64,000 nucleotides of DNA. Origin: Nonomuraea guangzhouensis. Its GTDB lineage: Bacteria > Actinomycetota > Actinomycetes > Streptosporangiales > Streptosporangiaceae. Position 1 is the first letter of the stretch. Every line of letters starts with the position of its first letter. Shown here piece by piece: positions 1 through 8,631 of this stretch. The notes under the pieces were generated by a model. It ran no database searches. It worked only from the letters and a program-made list of their open reading frames with translations, and was not told the DNA's origin. The stretch spans positions 1-64,000 of the forward strand of contig NZ_JAHKRM010000003.1 of the NCBI RefSeq assembly GCF_019396345.1. Reading direction: 5' to 3'. The position numbers were made by a program, and so were the translations under genes.

Positions 1-1349
1 GGCGGCCGGGAGACCGGGCCGTCGCCGAAGTAGCCGCCGGGGCCCACGCCGGCCGCGGCCGGCCTGGCGGCGGGACTGGCCAGGCGATCGGCCGCGCGCA
101 GGGCGAGCAGCGCGTTGGCCACCCCGTGCCCGGACGCGCGGTTGTAGCCGTCGGCGGGCCGCCGCCTGGTGCCCAGCTCGATGGCCGTGCGTACGTGGTA
201 CGGCGACAGATCGGGGTGGGCCGCCTTGATCAGCGCGGCGATACCGGCCACCATGGCGGCGGCCGAACTCGTCCCGTCGCCCACCACGTACGAGTCGGCG
301 CCGTCGGCGGTCACGATGCCCGTCCCCGGCGCGACCACCGAGAGGTAGTCCTGCCGGTTGGAGAACGCCGCCACCTCCAGCCGCCGGTCGACCGCGCCCA
401 CGGCGATCACGCCGGGGTAGGCGGCGGGGAAGTTCTTCCTGTTCGTGGTGTCGCCGTCGTTGCCGGAGGAGGCCACAAGCACGGCGCCGCGGCTGATCGC
501 GTACTGGACGGCCTCCTCCTCGGCCGCCGAGCCCTCCCAGGCTCCGCTGCCGCCGCCGAGCGACATGCTGATCACGTCGGCGCCGTGGTCGACCGCGTAG
601 CGGATGCCTCTGGCCAGGGCGTCGCGACCGCCGGCGCGCTGTTTCTCGCGGAGCGGGTCGCCGTTCTCCAGCGTGACCCTGATGGACAGCACACGGGCGG
701 CGGGCGCGATCCCGATCACGCCGCTGTCCGCAGGGCCGCCTGCGGCAGTGCCGCTTCGCGCGGGGTCGCCGGCTGCGATGGCGCCGCTCTGTGCGGCGTC
801 TCCCGTTGCCGGTCCGCTCGGTGTGGGGCCGCCCGTGGCTATGGCGCCGCTCTGTGCGGCGTCTCCCGTTGTCAAGGCGCTATGGCCGCTCTGTGCGACA
901 TCAGCCGTTGTCGAGGTGCTGTGGCCGCTCTGTGTGGCATCGCCCGTTTTCGGGGCGCGGTGGCCGTGACCGGCGATGAGGCTGGCCATGGCGGTGCCGT
1001 GGTGGCCCCACATGACCGGCACCCCGGCCTCGCCGGTCAGGTCGGGGCCGGCGATCACGGCGCCGGTCAGGTCGGGGTGGTGGGCGTTCACGCCGGTGTC
1101 GAGTACGGCCACCAAAACGCCGGCGCCCCTGCTCAGCCGCCACGCCTCCGGCAGGCGCAGCGTGGCGAGCTGCCACTGGGCGGCCCGCGCCACCGAGCCG
1201 ACGTCGTCCGAGGCGGACGGCCCCGCCACGGCCACCAACAGCCCCGCCCCGAGCGGCCCGGCCACCAGGAAACCGGCCAGCAGCGACCCGGCCAGCGGTA
1301 GCCGCGCTGTGAGTGGCCTGATCAGGAGGGCGGCCAGTGGCCTGGTCAT
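1..1349 (-). CDS. Mycosin-like subtilisin family (S8) serine protease, C-terminus cut by window edge
   Basis: Secreted or membrane-anchored serine endopeptidase of the S8 family. Translating the minus strand from ATG 1349 gives 449 residues that run off the left edge. A hydrophobic N-terminal segment (about residues 13-43) is followed by the catalytic triad: Asp84 in VAVLDTGVN, His117 in GHHGTAMA and Ser361 in GDGTSSAAAM. The oxyanion Asn lies in the ASSGNDGD motif. The order and spacing fit mycosins, the proteases associated with type VII secretion, but any C-terminal anchor lies outside the window and no ESX gene is visible, so that role is inferred. Oddly, about 75 residues of Gly/Ala/Ser/Thr-rich imperfect repeats sit between the His and Ser motifs. 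The start overlaps the upstream gene's stop (ATGA), so the two are translationally coupled. Confidence 0.85.
   Translation of the reverse strand, partial: MTRPLAALLIRPLTARLPLAGSLLAGFLVAGPLGAGLLVAVAGPSASDDVGSVARAAQWQLATLRLPEAWRLSRGAGVLVAVLDTGVNAHHPDLTGAVIAGPDLTGEAGVPVMWGHHGTAMASLIAGHGHRAPKTGDATQSGHSTSTTADVAQSGHSALTTGDAAQSGAIATGGPTPSGPATGDAAQSGAIAAGDPARSGTAAGGPADSGVIGIAPAARVLSIRVTLENGDPLREKQRAGGRDALARGIRYAVDHGADVISMSLGGGSGAWEGSAAEEEAVQYAISRGAVLVASSGNDGDTTNRKNFPAAYPGVIAVGAVDRRLEVAAFSNRQDYLSVVAPGTGIVTADGADSYVVGDGTSSAAAMVAGIAALIKAAHPDLSPYHVRTAIELGTRRRPADGYNRASGHGVANALLALRAADRLASPAARPAAAGVGPGGYFGDGPVSRP
720..950 (-). repeat. In-frame degenerate tandem repeat inside the subtilase gene
   Basis: The segment encodes 10-13-residue units of the type TGDAAQSGAIA, about seven copies, forming a low-complexity loop after the catalytic His. 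A 30-base stretch is repeated exactly at 778-807 and 841-870, 63 bases apart, which keeps the reading frame. The near-identity at DNA level points to recent expansion or slippage. It is coding, so not a CRISPR array. Confidence 0.75.
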
Positions 1350-2470
1350 CTGGTCAGGCTCCCGTACAGGACCGTGGCCAGGCGGCGAGCGGTGTCTCCC
1401 AGGCGTCTGGCGGCGAAGTCGCCCGGCTTGTACGGTCGGCCGTCCGCGTATCCGGCGGCCGTCGCCACGACGTAGGTGTCGTTCGACGAGATCAGCGCGC
1501 CGGTGACGTACTGCGACTCGCCGAACCGCTCGGCCGGCCCATCGGGAAACGCCACGGGCCGCACGGTCGGCGGCCGTCCCACGACCGTCCCGGACCGGTC
1601 AACCGGCACATCGGCCTGCGCGCCGGCAGTCGCCCCCACCCCCGGTAAGCGCCTGGCGCCGGTCTCGGGCAGAGGACCGCCGGTCTCCGCCAGACGACCA
1701 CCGCTGGTCTCCCGCCCCCGGCCCGGCAAGCACCTGGTCCCGGCGCCGGCCTCTGACGGCCCGCCGGGCAGGTGGCCTGTGTCGGTGTGTGACGGTCCAC
1801 TGGTCGGGTGGTCGGTGTCGAGGTGTGACGGCCCGCCAGGCAGGTGGCCTGTGCCGATGTGTGACGATCCACTGGCCGGGCGGCCGGTGCCGGTCTCCGA
1901 CGGCCCGCTGGGCAGGCGGACATTGCCGGGCTCCGACGACCCGGCAGACAGGCAGTCGGGCCGCGAAGCCCCGCCAGCCAGGCAGCCGCTGCCGGTCTCC
2001 GACGACCCGGCAGACAGGCGGCCGCCGCCGGTCTCCGGTGGCGCGCCGGATAGACCGCCGGTCTCCGGTGGCGCGCCGGGCAGGCCGAAGGCGGCCGGTG
2101 GGTGGGCGGCTGGGGTGGTCAGGACCGCGATGCCGACCGTCGCCACGAACGTCTGCGTGCTGTCCGCGTACGTGGCGCGTAACGCCGTGACGCACCCCCG
2201 CAGCAGTCGCAGGACCCCAGGCTGGAAGGCCACCCGGCAGGGGGCCTCTGGGGCGACGCCGGCCAGGACATAGGTCACGCGGGCCCCGGAAGGGCTGGTG
2301 CCGGGTACCGAGCCCGGGAACACCCTGGCCACCGGCCACGCGTGCCAGCGCTCCGGCACGGGTGGCTCCGCCGACGGCAGGGCCGCGAACAGTAAAGAGA
2401 GCAGCGCAACAGAAAAGGGGAACAACGTGCACCTCGCGGGCAGGGGAGGGGTCGCCCGATGCCCGTGCAT
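1346..2470 (-). CDS. Secreted repeat-rich protein of unknown function next to the mycosin-like protease
   Basis: A 374-residue protein if started at ATG 2470; longer starts reach back into the next gene and add an unlikely basic tail. A signal-peptide-like stretch lies at residues 14-33 (LFPFSVALLSLLFAALPS). Residues 40-120 and 318-374 look like one compact domain (for example YVVATAAGYADGRP near residue 333) interrupted by about 145 residues of Gly/Pro/Ser/Thr-rich 12-residue repeats. I do not recognise a named family. Adjacency to, and a 4-base ATGA overlap with, the subtilase gene suggest joint expression and possibly a substrate or partner relationship. No good ribosome binding site is visible, so the start is uncertain. 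Predicted to be exported. Confidence 0.6.
   Translation of the reverse strand: MHGHRATPPLPARCTLFPFSVALLSLLFAALPSAEPPVPERWHAWPVARVFPGSVPGTSPSGARVTYVLAGVAPEAPCRVAFQPGVLRLLRGCVTALRATYADSTQTFVATVGIAVLTTPAAHPPAAFGLPGAPPETGGLSGAPPETGGGRLSAGSSETGSGCLAGGASRPDCLSAGSSEPGNVRLPSGPSETGTGRPASGSSHIGTGHLPGGPSHLDTDHPTSGPSHTDTGHLPGGPSEAGAGTRCLPGRGRETSGGRLAETGGPLPETGARRLPGVGATAGAQADVPVDRSGTVVGRPPTVRPVAFPDGPAERFGESQYVTGALISSNDTYVVATAAGYADGRPYKPGDFAARRLGDTARRLATVLYGSLTR
1745..2080 (-). repeat. Coding minisatellite of 36-base (12-residue) units
   Basis: Roughly ten units of the form GPSHTDTGHLPG / GSSETGSGCLAG (10-13 residues, mostly 12) lie in tandem. DNA copies are very similar to each other, especially around 1770-1900. 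The array stays in frame. It is distinct in sequence from the array in the downstream subtilase gene but similar in unit length. Confidence 0.75.
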
Positions 2471-2552
2471 TCTGACATGCGATCGCCGGTTCAATCTGAC
2501 GCTTCGGTAAACAGACCGATACGCGGTGTAATTTACCTTTGGTGGCTTTCGT

Positions 2553-3359
2553 CTAAGGGGAGGGTGAAAGCCGTACATGGGCGCCGGGCGGCAGGCCGAG
2601 GCGCTGGGCCGCGTCACCCGAGTTCACCGCTATCGCGATCAGCCCCGCCGAGTCGGCGAAGGCCACCAGCTCGCCCGGCGGCACGGCCGCGAACGTCTCC
2701 CGGTACGGCAGGGCCAGCTGCCTGCGCCCCAGCCAGACCCCGAGCGTGTCGCCGGTCCGCACGCCCAGCGCGGCGAGGTCGCCCGCGGCGATCGACAACT
2801 GGGTGTTGCCATAGCGGTCGACCGAAACCACCTCGCCCTCGACGGAGCCTTCGCGCAGTTGCGAGGTCGGCTCCGGCAGCGAGACCAGCCGCGAGAGCGG
2901 AACCTCGGGCCCCAGGTCGGCCGGTTTGAGCCCGGCGCACAGCCGCCCGGCGACTGGCGAGAACACGTCCCGCCCGTGGAAGGTCGGCGAGACGGGGTGC
3001 AGGAAGTACTCGGCATTGCTGATCTCGTAGGCCGCCTGCGCCCCACCGCAGGCGCGCACGGCCCACGACAGGAGACCGTTGTCGGGGCCGATGAACACCC
3101 GTCCGCCCGCCTCCACGGCGACCGCCCGCCTGGCTCCGCCCGCGCCGGGGTCTACTGCCCCGATATGCACGCCCTTCGGGAGATATGGGATGGTCTGGGA
3201 GAGTATCGCGGCGCCGCGCCGTACATCGCCTGACGGGATCAGGTGGCACACGTCGATCACCCGGGCCTCGGGGGCGATCCCGGCTATCACTCCATGACAG
3301 GCCGCCACATAGCCATCTTCGAGCCCGTAGTCAGTGAGAAGTGTGATGACTGAGGTCAC
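2553..3359 (-). CDS. SAM hydrolase / SAM hydroxide adenosyltransferase (DUF62 family)
   Basis: Hydrolyses S-adenosylmethionine to adenosine and methionine (family activity of the DUF62/SAM hydroxide adenosyltransferases, homologous to fluorinases). The N-terminus ITLLTDYGLEDGYVAACHG carries the family's TDxG signature; further typical blocks are VDPGAGGARRA, FIGPDNGLLS, FHGRDVFSPVA and DRYGNTQLS. At 268 residues it has the usual family length. I chose GTG 3359, which places the TDYG motif close to the N-terminus as in the family; longer starts add an unrelated basic extension. It is transcribed in the same direction as the secreted repeat protein and protease, 82 bases upstream of the former, so an operon is possible but the functional link is unclear. 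Confidence 0.85.
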   Translation of the reverse strand: MTSVITLLTDYGLEDGYVAACHGVIAGIAPEARVIDVCHLIPSGDVRRGAAILSQTIPYLPKGVHIGAVDPGAGGARRAVAVEAGGRVFIGPDNGLLSWAVRACGGAQAAYEISNAEYFLHPVSPTFHGRDVFSPVAGRLCAGLKPADLGPEVPLSRLVSLPEPTSQLREGSVEGEVVSVDRYGNTQLSIAAGDLAALGVRTGDTLGVWLGRRQLALPYRETFAAVPPGELVAFADSAGLIAIAVNSGDAAQRLGLPPGAHVRLSPSP

Positions 3360-3475
3360 ATTTCGTGACTGTACGTCTCTCAATCCGCCGTGAACACCCG
3401 CACTCCGCACATTACGATTGGCACGGGCCCGCGTTCCCACGATGTGATCGTCGCGCGCCCTGCGAGGAGGACACC

Positions 3476-3778
3476 ATGGACACTGCACCGGTCAGCGGTG
3501 ACAGTGCTGCCCAGGAACCGTCCCGACAGCCCCTCTCCGAACGCGATCTCGAACTCCTCGCCTTCGAGCGCCACTGGTGGCGTTACGCGGGTGCGAAGGA
3601 GCAGGCCATCAAGGAGACCTTCGGGTTCTCCGCCACCCGCTACTACCAACTCCTCGGCGAACTGATCGACCGGCCGGAGGCGCTCCAGCAGGATCCCATG
3701 CTGGTCAAACGGTTGCGCCGGCTGCGTTCCACCCGCCAGCGCGACCGCGCCGCCCGGCGGCTTGGCATGCGCCCCTGA
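3476..3778 (+). CDS. DUF3263 domain protein
   Basis: A 100-residue cytoplasmic protein with the DUF3263 hallmark: a helical segment with FERHWWRYAGAKEQAIKE, then FSATRYYQLLGELIDRPEAL, ending in a basic arginine-rich tail (RLRRLRSTRQRDRAARRLG). The central SATRYYQLL segment looks like a helix-turn-helix, so nucleic-acid binding is plausible but unproven. ATG 3476 has a strong GAGGAGG ribosome binding site. In actinomycetes this small gene commonly sits just upstream of otsB, as here (21 bases away). It is divergent from the SAM hydrolase gene across a 116-base gap. Confidence 0.85.
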   Translation: MDTAPVSGDSAAQEPSRQPLSERDLELLAFERHWWRYAGAKEQAIKETFGFSATRYYQLLGELIDRPEALQQDPMLVKRLRRLRSTRQRDRAARRLGMRP

Positions 3779-3799
3779 CCTGCTGGGTAAGGCAGGCGC

Positions 3800-4603
3800 G
3801 TGAAGAACATCAGACATACGGGATCACCCGGTATGGAAGCGATCCTGAAGGATCCGGCGGGAGCCGTGATCGGGCTCGACTTCGATGGCACCCTTTCGCC
3901 GATCGTGGCCGATCCCGCCGCCGCCAGGATCCATCCGGAAGCGCCCGCCGTCCTCGCCGAACTCGGCGGGCACGTCGGGGCGGTGGCGATCGTGACCGGC
4001 AGGCCGGTGGTCACGGCGCTGGAGCTCGGGCCTGGCCTGGCCGACGTGCCCGGCCTGGTGATTCTGGGGCATTACGGGTTCGAGCGCTGGGAGGACGGCC
4101 GGATCTCGGCGCCGCCACCCCCGCACGGCGTGCTCCAGGCCGAGGCGGAGCTGCAACTGCTGCTCGGCTCGCTCGGCGTGAAAGGCGCGACGATCGAGGA
4201 CAAGGGCCGGGCGGTCGCCGTGCACACCAGGCGCAGCCCCGACCCCGAGGGCACGCTGGCGGCCCTGCGCGAGCCGCTGGCCGCGCTGGCGGACAAGCAC
4301 GGGCTGGTCGTCGAGCCCGGCCGCCTGGTGCTCGAACTGCGGCCGCCGGGCATGGACAAGGGGCACGCGCTCGGTCTGTTCCTGGCCGAACGGGCTGCCC
4401 GGTCGGTCATGTTCGTCGGCGACGACCTCGGTGACCTGGCGGCCTTCGACGCGGTCAAGAACTCAGGGCTGCCGGGCGTGACCGTGTGCAGCGGCTCGGC
4501 CGAGGTGACCGCGCTGGCCGAGCGGGCCGACATCGTGGTGGACGGCCCCGACGGCGTGGTGGCCCTGCTGCGGGAGCTGGCTTCGGCCTACGGCCGGTCC
4601 TGA
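3800..4603 (+). CDS. otsB: Trehalose-6-phosphate phosphatase
   Basis: Dephosphorylates trehalose 6-phosphate to trehalose, the second step of the OtsA/OtsB pathway. The 267-residue protein is a HAD-superfamily phosphatase: nucleophile motif GLDFDGTLSP (Asp27, general acid Asp29), motif II IVTGRP near residue 74, motif III Lys in GMDKGHALG, and motif IV GDDLGD near 207-212. The GTG start at 3800 is preceded by GGCAGG; an internal ATG (residue 12) is a possible alternative start that keeps all motifs. The partner synthase otsA lies 1.8 kb downstream on the opposite strand, separated by a secreted-protein gene and an MFS gene. Confidence 0.92.
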   Translation: MKNIRHTGSPGMEAILKDPAGAVIGLDFDGTLSPIVADPAAARIHPEAPAVLAELGGHVGAVAIVTGRPVVTALELGPGLADVPGLVILGHYGFERWEDGRISAPPPPHGVLQAEAELQLLLGSLGVKGATIEDKGRAVAVHTRRSPDPEGTLAALREPLAALADKHGLVVEPGRLVLELRPPGMDKGHALGLFLAERAARSVMFVGDDLGDLAAFDAVKNSGLPGVTVCSGSAEVTALAERADIVVDGPDGVVALLRELASAYGRS

Positions 4604-4654
4604 GTTTCAGCCGGTCCCAATCTGTCTGCAAGTACATGTCGGTACATTCGCGCA

Positions 4655-5245
4655 ATGTCGAAGAGAAACCTTGCCGTGGCGGGTCTCGCCGTGGCCGCCG
4701 CCCTCCTCGTGGCAGCCGCCCCCGCCTCCGCGAGCGCCGCGAGTGCTACGAGCGCTGCCAGTCATCCGCTCAAGCTGCGCAACGGGCTGACGCTGTCCCT
4801 GCCGAGTTCATGGAAGGTGTACGGGAAGGGCGACTGGATCCACGTCGTCACCGGCAAGTGCGCCAAGCCCAAGGGGGCGTACTTCACTCCGGAATGCGAT
4901 GGTTTCTGGGTGCTCGGGCCCGCAGCCGTCAAGGTGGGGCACGAGCTCAACCCGTACACGCCCGACCGGCCCTTCTACTCGGCGACCGATGTGGAGCCCT
5001 GCCCGCTCAACCACAAGTGGGGTCAGGTGCTCAACGGCGCGGCGGCGAAGGGGCTGCGTCAGGTCGGGCCCGGCCACAAGGCGTACTACCGCGCGTGGAA
5101 GGGCACCTGCGTCACCGGGACGGGCAAGGTGCGGGCCCGTTTCGTGCAGCGGGAGTGGTATCTGCCCAAGACCGGCGTGCTCGTCGTCGACGCATGGAAC
5201 ACCCCTGGCCTGTCCGGCGTACTCAAGCACGCGGTCTGGCGATGA
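4655..5245 (+). CDS. Secreted protein of unknown function
   Basis: A 196-residue exported protein. It has a classical signal peptide: basic start MSKRNL, hydrophobic core VAGLAVAAALLVAAA and a likely cleavage after ASASA (about residue 27). The mature part has four cysteines (in GKCAKP, PECDGF, EPCPL and GTCVTG), suggesting two disulfides, and no recognised catalytic motif. No homologous family comes to mind. The region just upstream contains two TACAT elements but no convincing ribosome binding site. Its last 23 bases overlap the 3' end of the convergent MFS gene, so the two transcripts are antisense at their ends. Confidence 0.75.
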   Translation: MSKRNLAVAGLAVAAALLVAAAPASASAASATSAASHPLKLRNGLTLSLPSSWKVYGKGDWIHVVTGKCAKPKGAYFTPECDGFWVLGPAAVKVGHELNPYTPDRPFYSATDVEPCPLNHKWGQVLNGAAAKGLRQVGPGHKAYYRAWKGTCVTGTGKVRARFVQREWYLPKTGVLVVDAWNTPGLSGVLKHAVWR

Positions 5246-6386
5246 GCACCCCGCCGGCGGCCAGGCAGATGAGGACGGGGACCAGCAGGAACGCGTTCCA
5301 GGTGCCGAAGCCGTCGGCGAGCGCGCCGAGCGCGAGCGGACCGACGGCCATCGCGGACCCGGCCCAGATCGGGGCCGCCGCGCCGGCCCGGTCCGGCCGG
5401 CCTCCGGAGTGCGTGATGAGCCCGGCCAGCGCGAGCGGGAAGTGCAGGGCGGCGCCGACCCCGCTGAGCGCGAGACCGGCGTAGGACAGGACGGGCACGG
5501 TGCTCAGCCAGAAGAGCAGCCAGCCCGCCGCGGTGACCGCCAGCGCGCCCAGGAACAGCCGCGCGGGTGGCAGGCGTAAGGCGAGGTACGCGCCGCCGAA
5601 CCGGCCCGCGCCCAGCCCGGCGAGGAACGCGGTCAACCCGGTGGCCGCGGCGGCCGCGCTCAAACCGGTGCGCGCCGCGAACAGCTCGGCGGCCCACAGG
5701 TTGAACGTGAACTCCAGCGCCACGCAGCAGAACAGCACGCCGCCCGCCACATGGAAGCGCCAGCCGGGCCGCGCGGGCCGCTCACCGGTGGACGGGGCCG
5801 ACACGGTCGTGGCCCGGGGCCAGACCCGCCCCAGGGTCAGGGCCAGCAGCGCGGTGAGCACCGGGGTGAGGAGCAGCGCGGCCCGCCAGCCGAGCGCGGT
5901 CTGCGCGATCGCGCTGAGCAGGAACGTCGCCGCCACGCCCACCACGACGCCGACGGCGTTCGCCTCGCTGATCGCGGCCGGGCCCGCCGGTCCGTGGTGC
6001 TCGCTGAGCGCGGCCATGGCGGTGTAGAGGGCCACCGAGCCGAAGCCGCCGGCCACGCCGTAGCCGAGCAGCGTCAGGGGCAGCGCGGAGGTGAGCACGA
6101 CCAGGAGCACGCCCGCGTTCATCCCGGCGAGGCCGATCCAGGTGGTGACCCGCCTGCCGTAGCGCCTGGTGAGGAACGTGAGGGAGAGGCCGGCGAGTAT
6201 CGTGCCCACGGCCATCGCGGTGCCGTGCAGGCCGGCGACCGTGCCGGAGGTCCGCTGGTCGAGGCGCAGGAGCGGCAGGGCGGCGCTCAGGCCGTAGATG
6301 AACGTGGCGAACGTGCCCAGCTGCAGGTAGATCAGCCAGGTCGGCCGGTCCCTGACCAGGCGGACGCCCTCTGAGATCGACGACAT
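5223..6386 (-). CDS. MFS transporter coupled to otsA
   Basis: A 387-residue major facilitator with about 12 predicted hydrophobic segments, e.g. VTTWIGLAGMNAGVLLVVL and LSGVGAALHFPLALAGL. The loop 2-3 signature appears as LTRRYGRRVTTW, close to the MFS consensus. The substrate cannot be read from the sequence. The ATG is one base after the otsA stop codon (TAG-G-ATG), so translation is almost certainly coupled to otsA. This suggests, as inference, a role in sugar or trehalose movement or in osmotic stress. The 3' end overlaps the secreted-protein gene by 23 bases on the opposite strand. Confidence 0.85.
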   Translation of the reverse strand: MSSISEGVRLVRDRPTWLIYLQLGTFATFIYGLSAALPLLRLDQRTSGTVAGLHGTAMAVGTILAGLSLTFLTRRYGRRVTTWIGLAGMNAGVLLVVLTSALPLTLLGYGVAGGFGSVALYTAMAALSEHHGPAGPAAISEANAVGVVVGVAATFLLSAIAQTALGWRAALLLTPVLTALLALTLGRVWPRATTVSAPSTGERPARPGWRFHVAGGVLFCCVALEFTFNLWAAELFAARTGLSAAAAATGLTAFLAGLGAGRFGGAYLALRLPPARLFLGALAVTAAGWLLFWLSTVPVLSYAGLALSGVGAALHFPLALAGLITHSGGRPDRAGAAAPIWAGSAMAVGPLALGALADGFGTWNAFLLVPVLICLAAGGVLIARPRA

Positions 6387-6387
6387 C

Positions 6388-7807
<1,420 letters not shown>

Positions 7808-7812
<5 letters not shown>

Positions 7813-7836
7813 TAAAGTTCCCTCCGACCATAGGAT
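7808..7836 (+). promoter_or_regulatory. Possible leaderless promoter of the ECF sigma gene
   Basis: TTCATT (7808-7813), a 17-base spacer and TAGGAT (7831-7836) resemble an actinobacterial housekeeping promoter. The predicted start of transcription falls at or within a base or two of the ATG at 7844, so the message would be leaderless. This fits the absence of a ribosome binding site. The element overlaps the start region of the divergent otsA. Confidence 0.4.
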
Positions 7837-7843
7837 CCCAGCT

Positions 7844-8398
7844 ATGGCGCTTGATGAGCTAACCGAGGAACTGGCCCGCTCCGCCGCTGCCGGAGATCAT
7901 CGCGCACTCGGTGAGCTCCTGAGGCGGATCGAGCCGGACGTGATGCGGCACTGCGCCCGAATCCTCCCCTATCACCAGGATGCGGAGGAGGCGTCGCAGG
8001 ACACCCTGCTCGCCGTTGCGCGCAACATCGGGCGCTTCGAGGGACGGGCCAGGTTCAGCACCTGGCTGCACATCGTGACGGCAAACTGCGCGCGTACGAC
8101 ATACCGCACGCTGAAGCGCCGCTCGGCCGAGCAGACCTCCGACGAGTTGCCCATGCAGAAGCCCGACGCGCGGCGGGTCAGTGTGATCGCCGGGTCGCGG
8201 CTCGACCTGCTCGACGCGATGGAGGCGCTGGAGGCCGACAAGCCCGACCTGGCCCAGGCGCTGGTGCTCCGTGACATCGTGCAGCTCGACTACAACGAGG
8301 TCGCCGAGCAGCTCGGCATCCCGCTCGGCACCGCCAAGTCACGCATCCACCAGGCGCGCAAATACGTTCAGGGCGTGCTGGGCGACGATTATCGCTGA
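7844..8398 (+). CDS. ECF-type RNA polymerase sigma factor
   Basis: A 184-residue sigma-70 family factor with region 2 (QDAEEASQDTLLAVARNI, then FEGRARFSTWLHIVTANCAR, the -10 recognition helix) and region 4 (LRDIVQLDYNEVAEQLGI, PLGTAKSRIHQARKYVQ, the helix-turn-helix for -35 recognition). The start is ATG 7844; longer readings run antisense into otsA. No anti-sigma gene is adjacent on the same strand, so the control mechanism is not visible. Its target promoters cannot be deduced from this window. Confidence 0.88.
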   Translation: MALDELTEELARSAAAGDHRALGELLRRIEPDVMRHCARILPYHQDAEEASQDTLLAVARNIGRFEGRARFSTWLHIVTANCARTTYRTLKRRSAEQTSDELPMQKPDARRVSVIAGSRLDLLDAMEALEADKPDLAQALVLRDIVQLDYNEVAEQLGIPLGTAKSRIHQARKYVQGVLGDDYR

Positions 8399-8479
8399 GA
8401 TCGTACGTCTCGCTTCGTGAGACGGACGGTCGCTTGACGGGCCTGGCCAGGTACAGTCAAAGCACACAACTGAATATTG

Positions 8480-8616
8480 CTCATCCAGAGGGGTGGAGGG
8501 ACCGGCCCTGCGAAGCCCCGGCAACCCTCCCGGATTCAGACTCGCGACCTGGCGAGGCCGACCGGGACAGGTGCCAATTCCGGTCTGCGGTCAAGGTGGC
8601 CGCAGGCGAAGATGAG
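8480..8616 (+). promoter_or_regulatory. SAM-I (S-box) riboswitch upstream of the threonine-synthase-like gene
   Basis: The leader matches the S-box aptamer core. P1 5' strand CTCATC (8480-8485) is followed by CAGAG, then GGTGGAGGGACCGGCCC, GAAGCCCCGGCAACC, the conserved AGGTGCCAATTCC block (about 8568-8581) and P1 3' strand GATGAG (8611-8616). The aptamer binds S-adenosylmethionine and normally represses methionine or SAM genes. No terminator hairpin with a U-run follows. Instead the ribosome binding site GAGGGAAGG begins inside the P1 3' strand and the ATG is at 8632, so translational control by P1 pairing is likely. A TTGACG at 8434 could be a -35 element, but no matching -10 is evident. 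Confidence 0.9.
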
Positions 8617-8631
8617 GGAAGGCCTCGCTTC

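Noticed and set aside
126..1301. Long open frame on the plus strand
   Set aside because: It is antisense to the subtilase gene, whose catalytic motifs are clear; high GC content opens such frames.
720..2080. Possible CRISPR-like arrays
   Set aside because: Both repeat tracts are coding, degenerate and in frame, with no regular spacers or cas genes.
8434..8631. In-frame extension of the thrC-like protein upstream of ATG 8632
   Set aside because: The segment is the SAM riboswitch; ATG 8632 has the ribosome binding site and the correct protein N-terminus.
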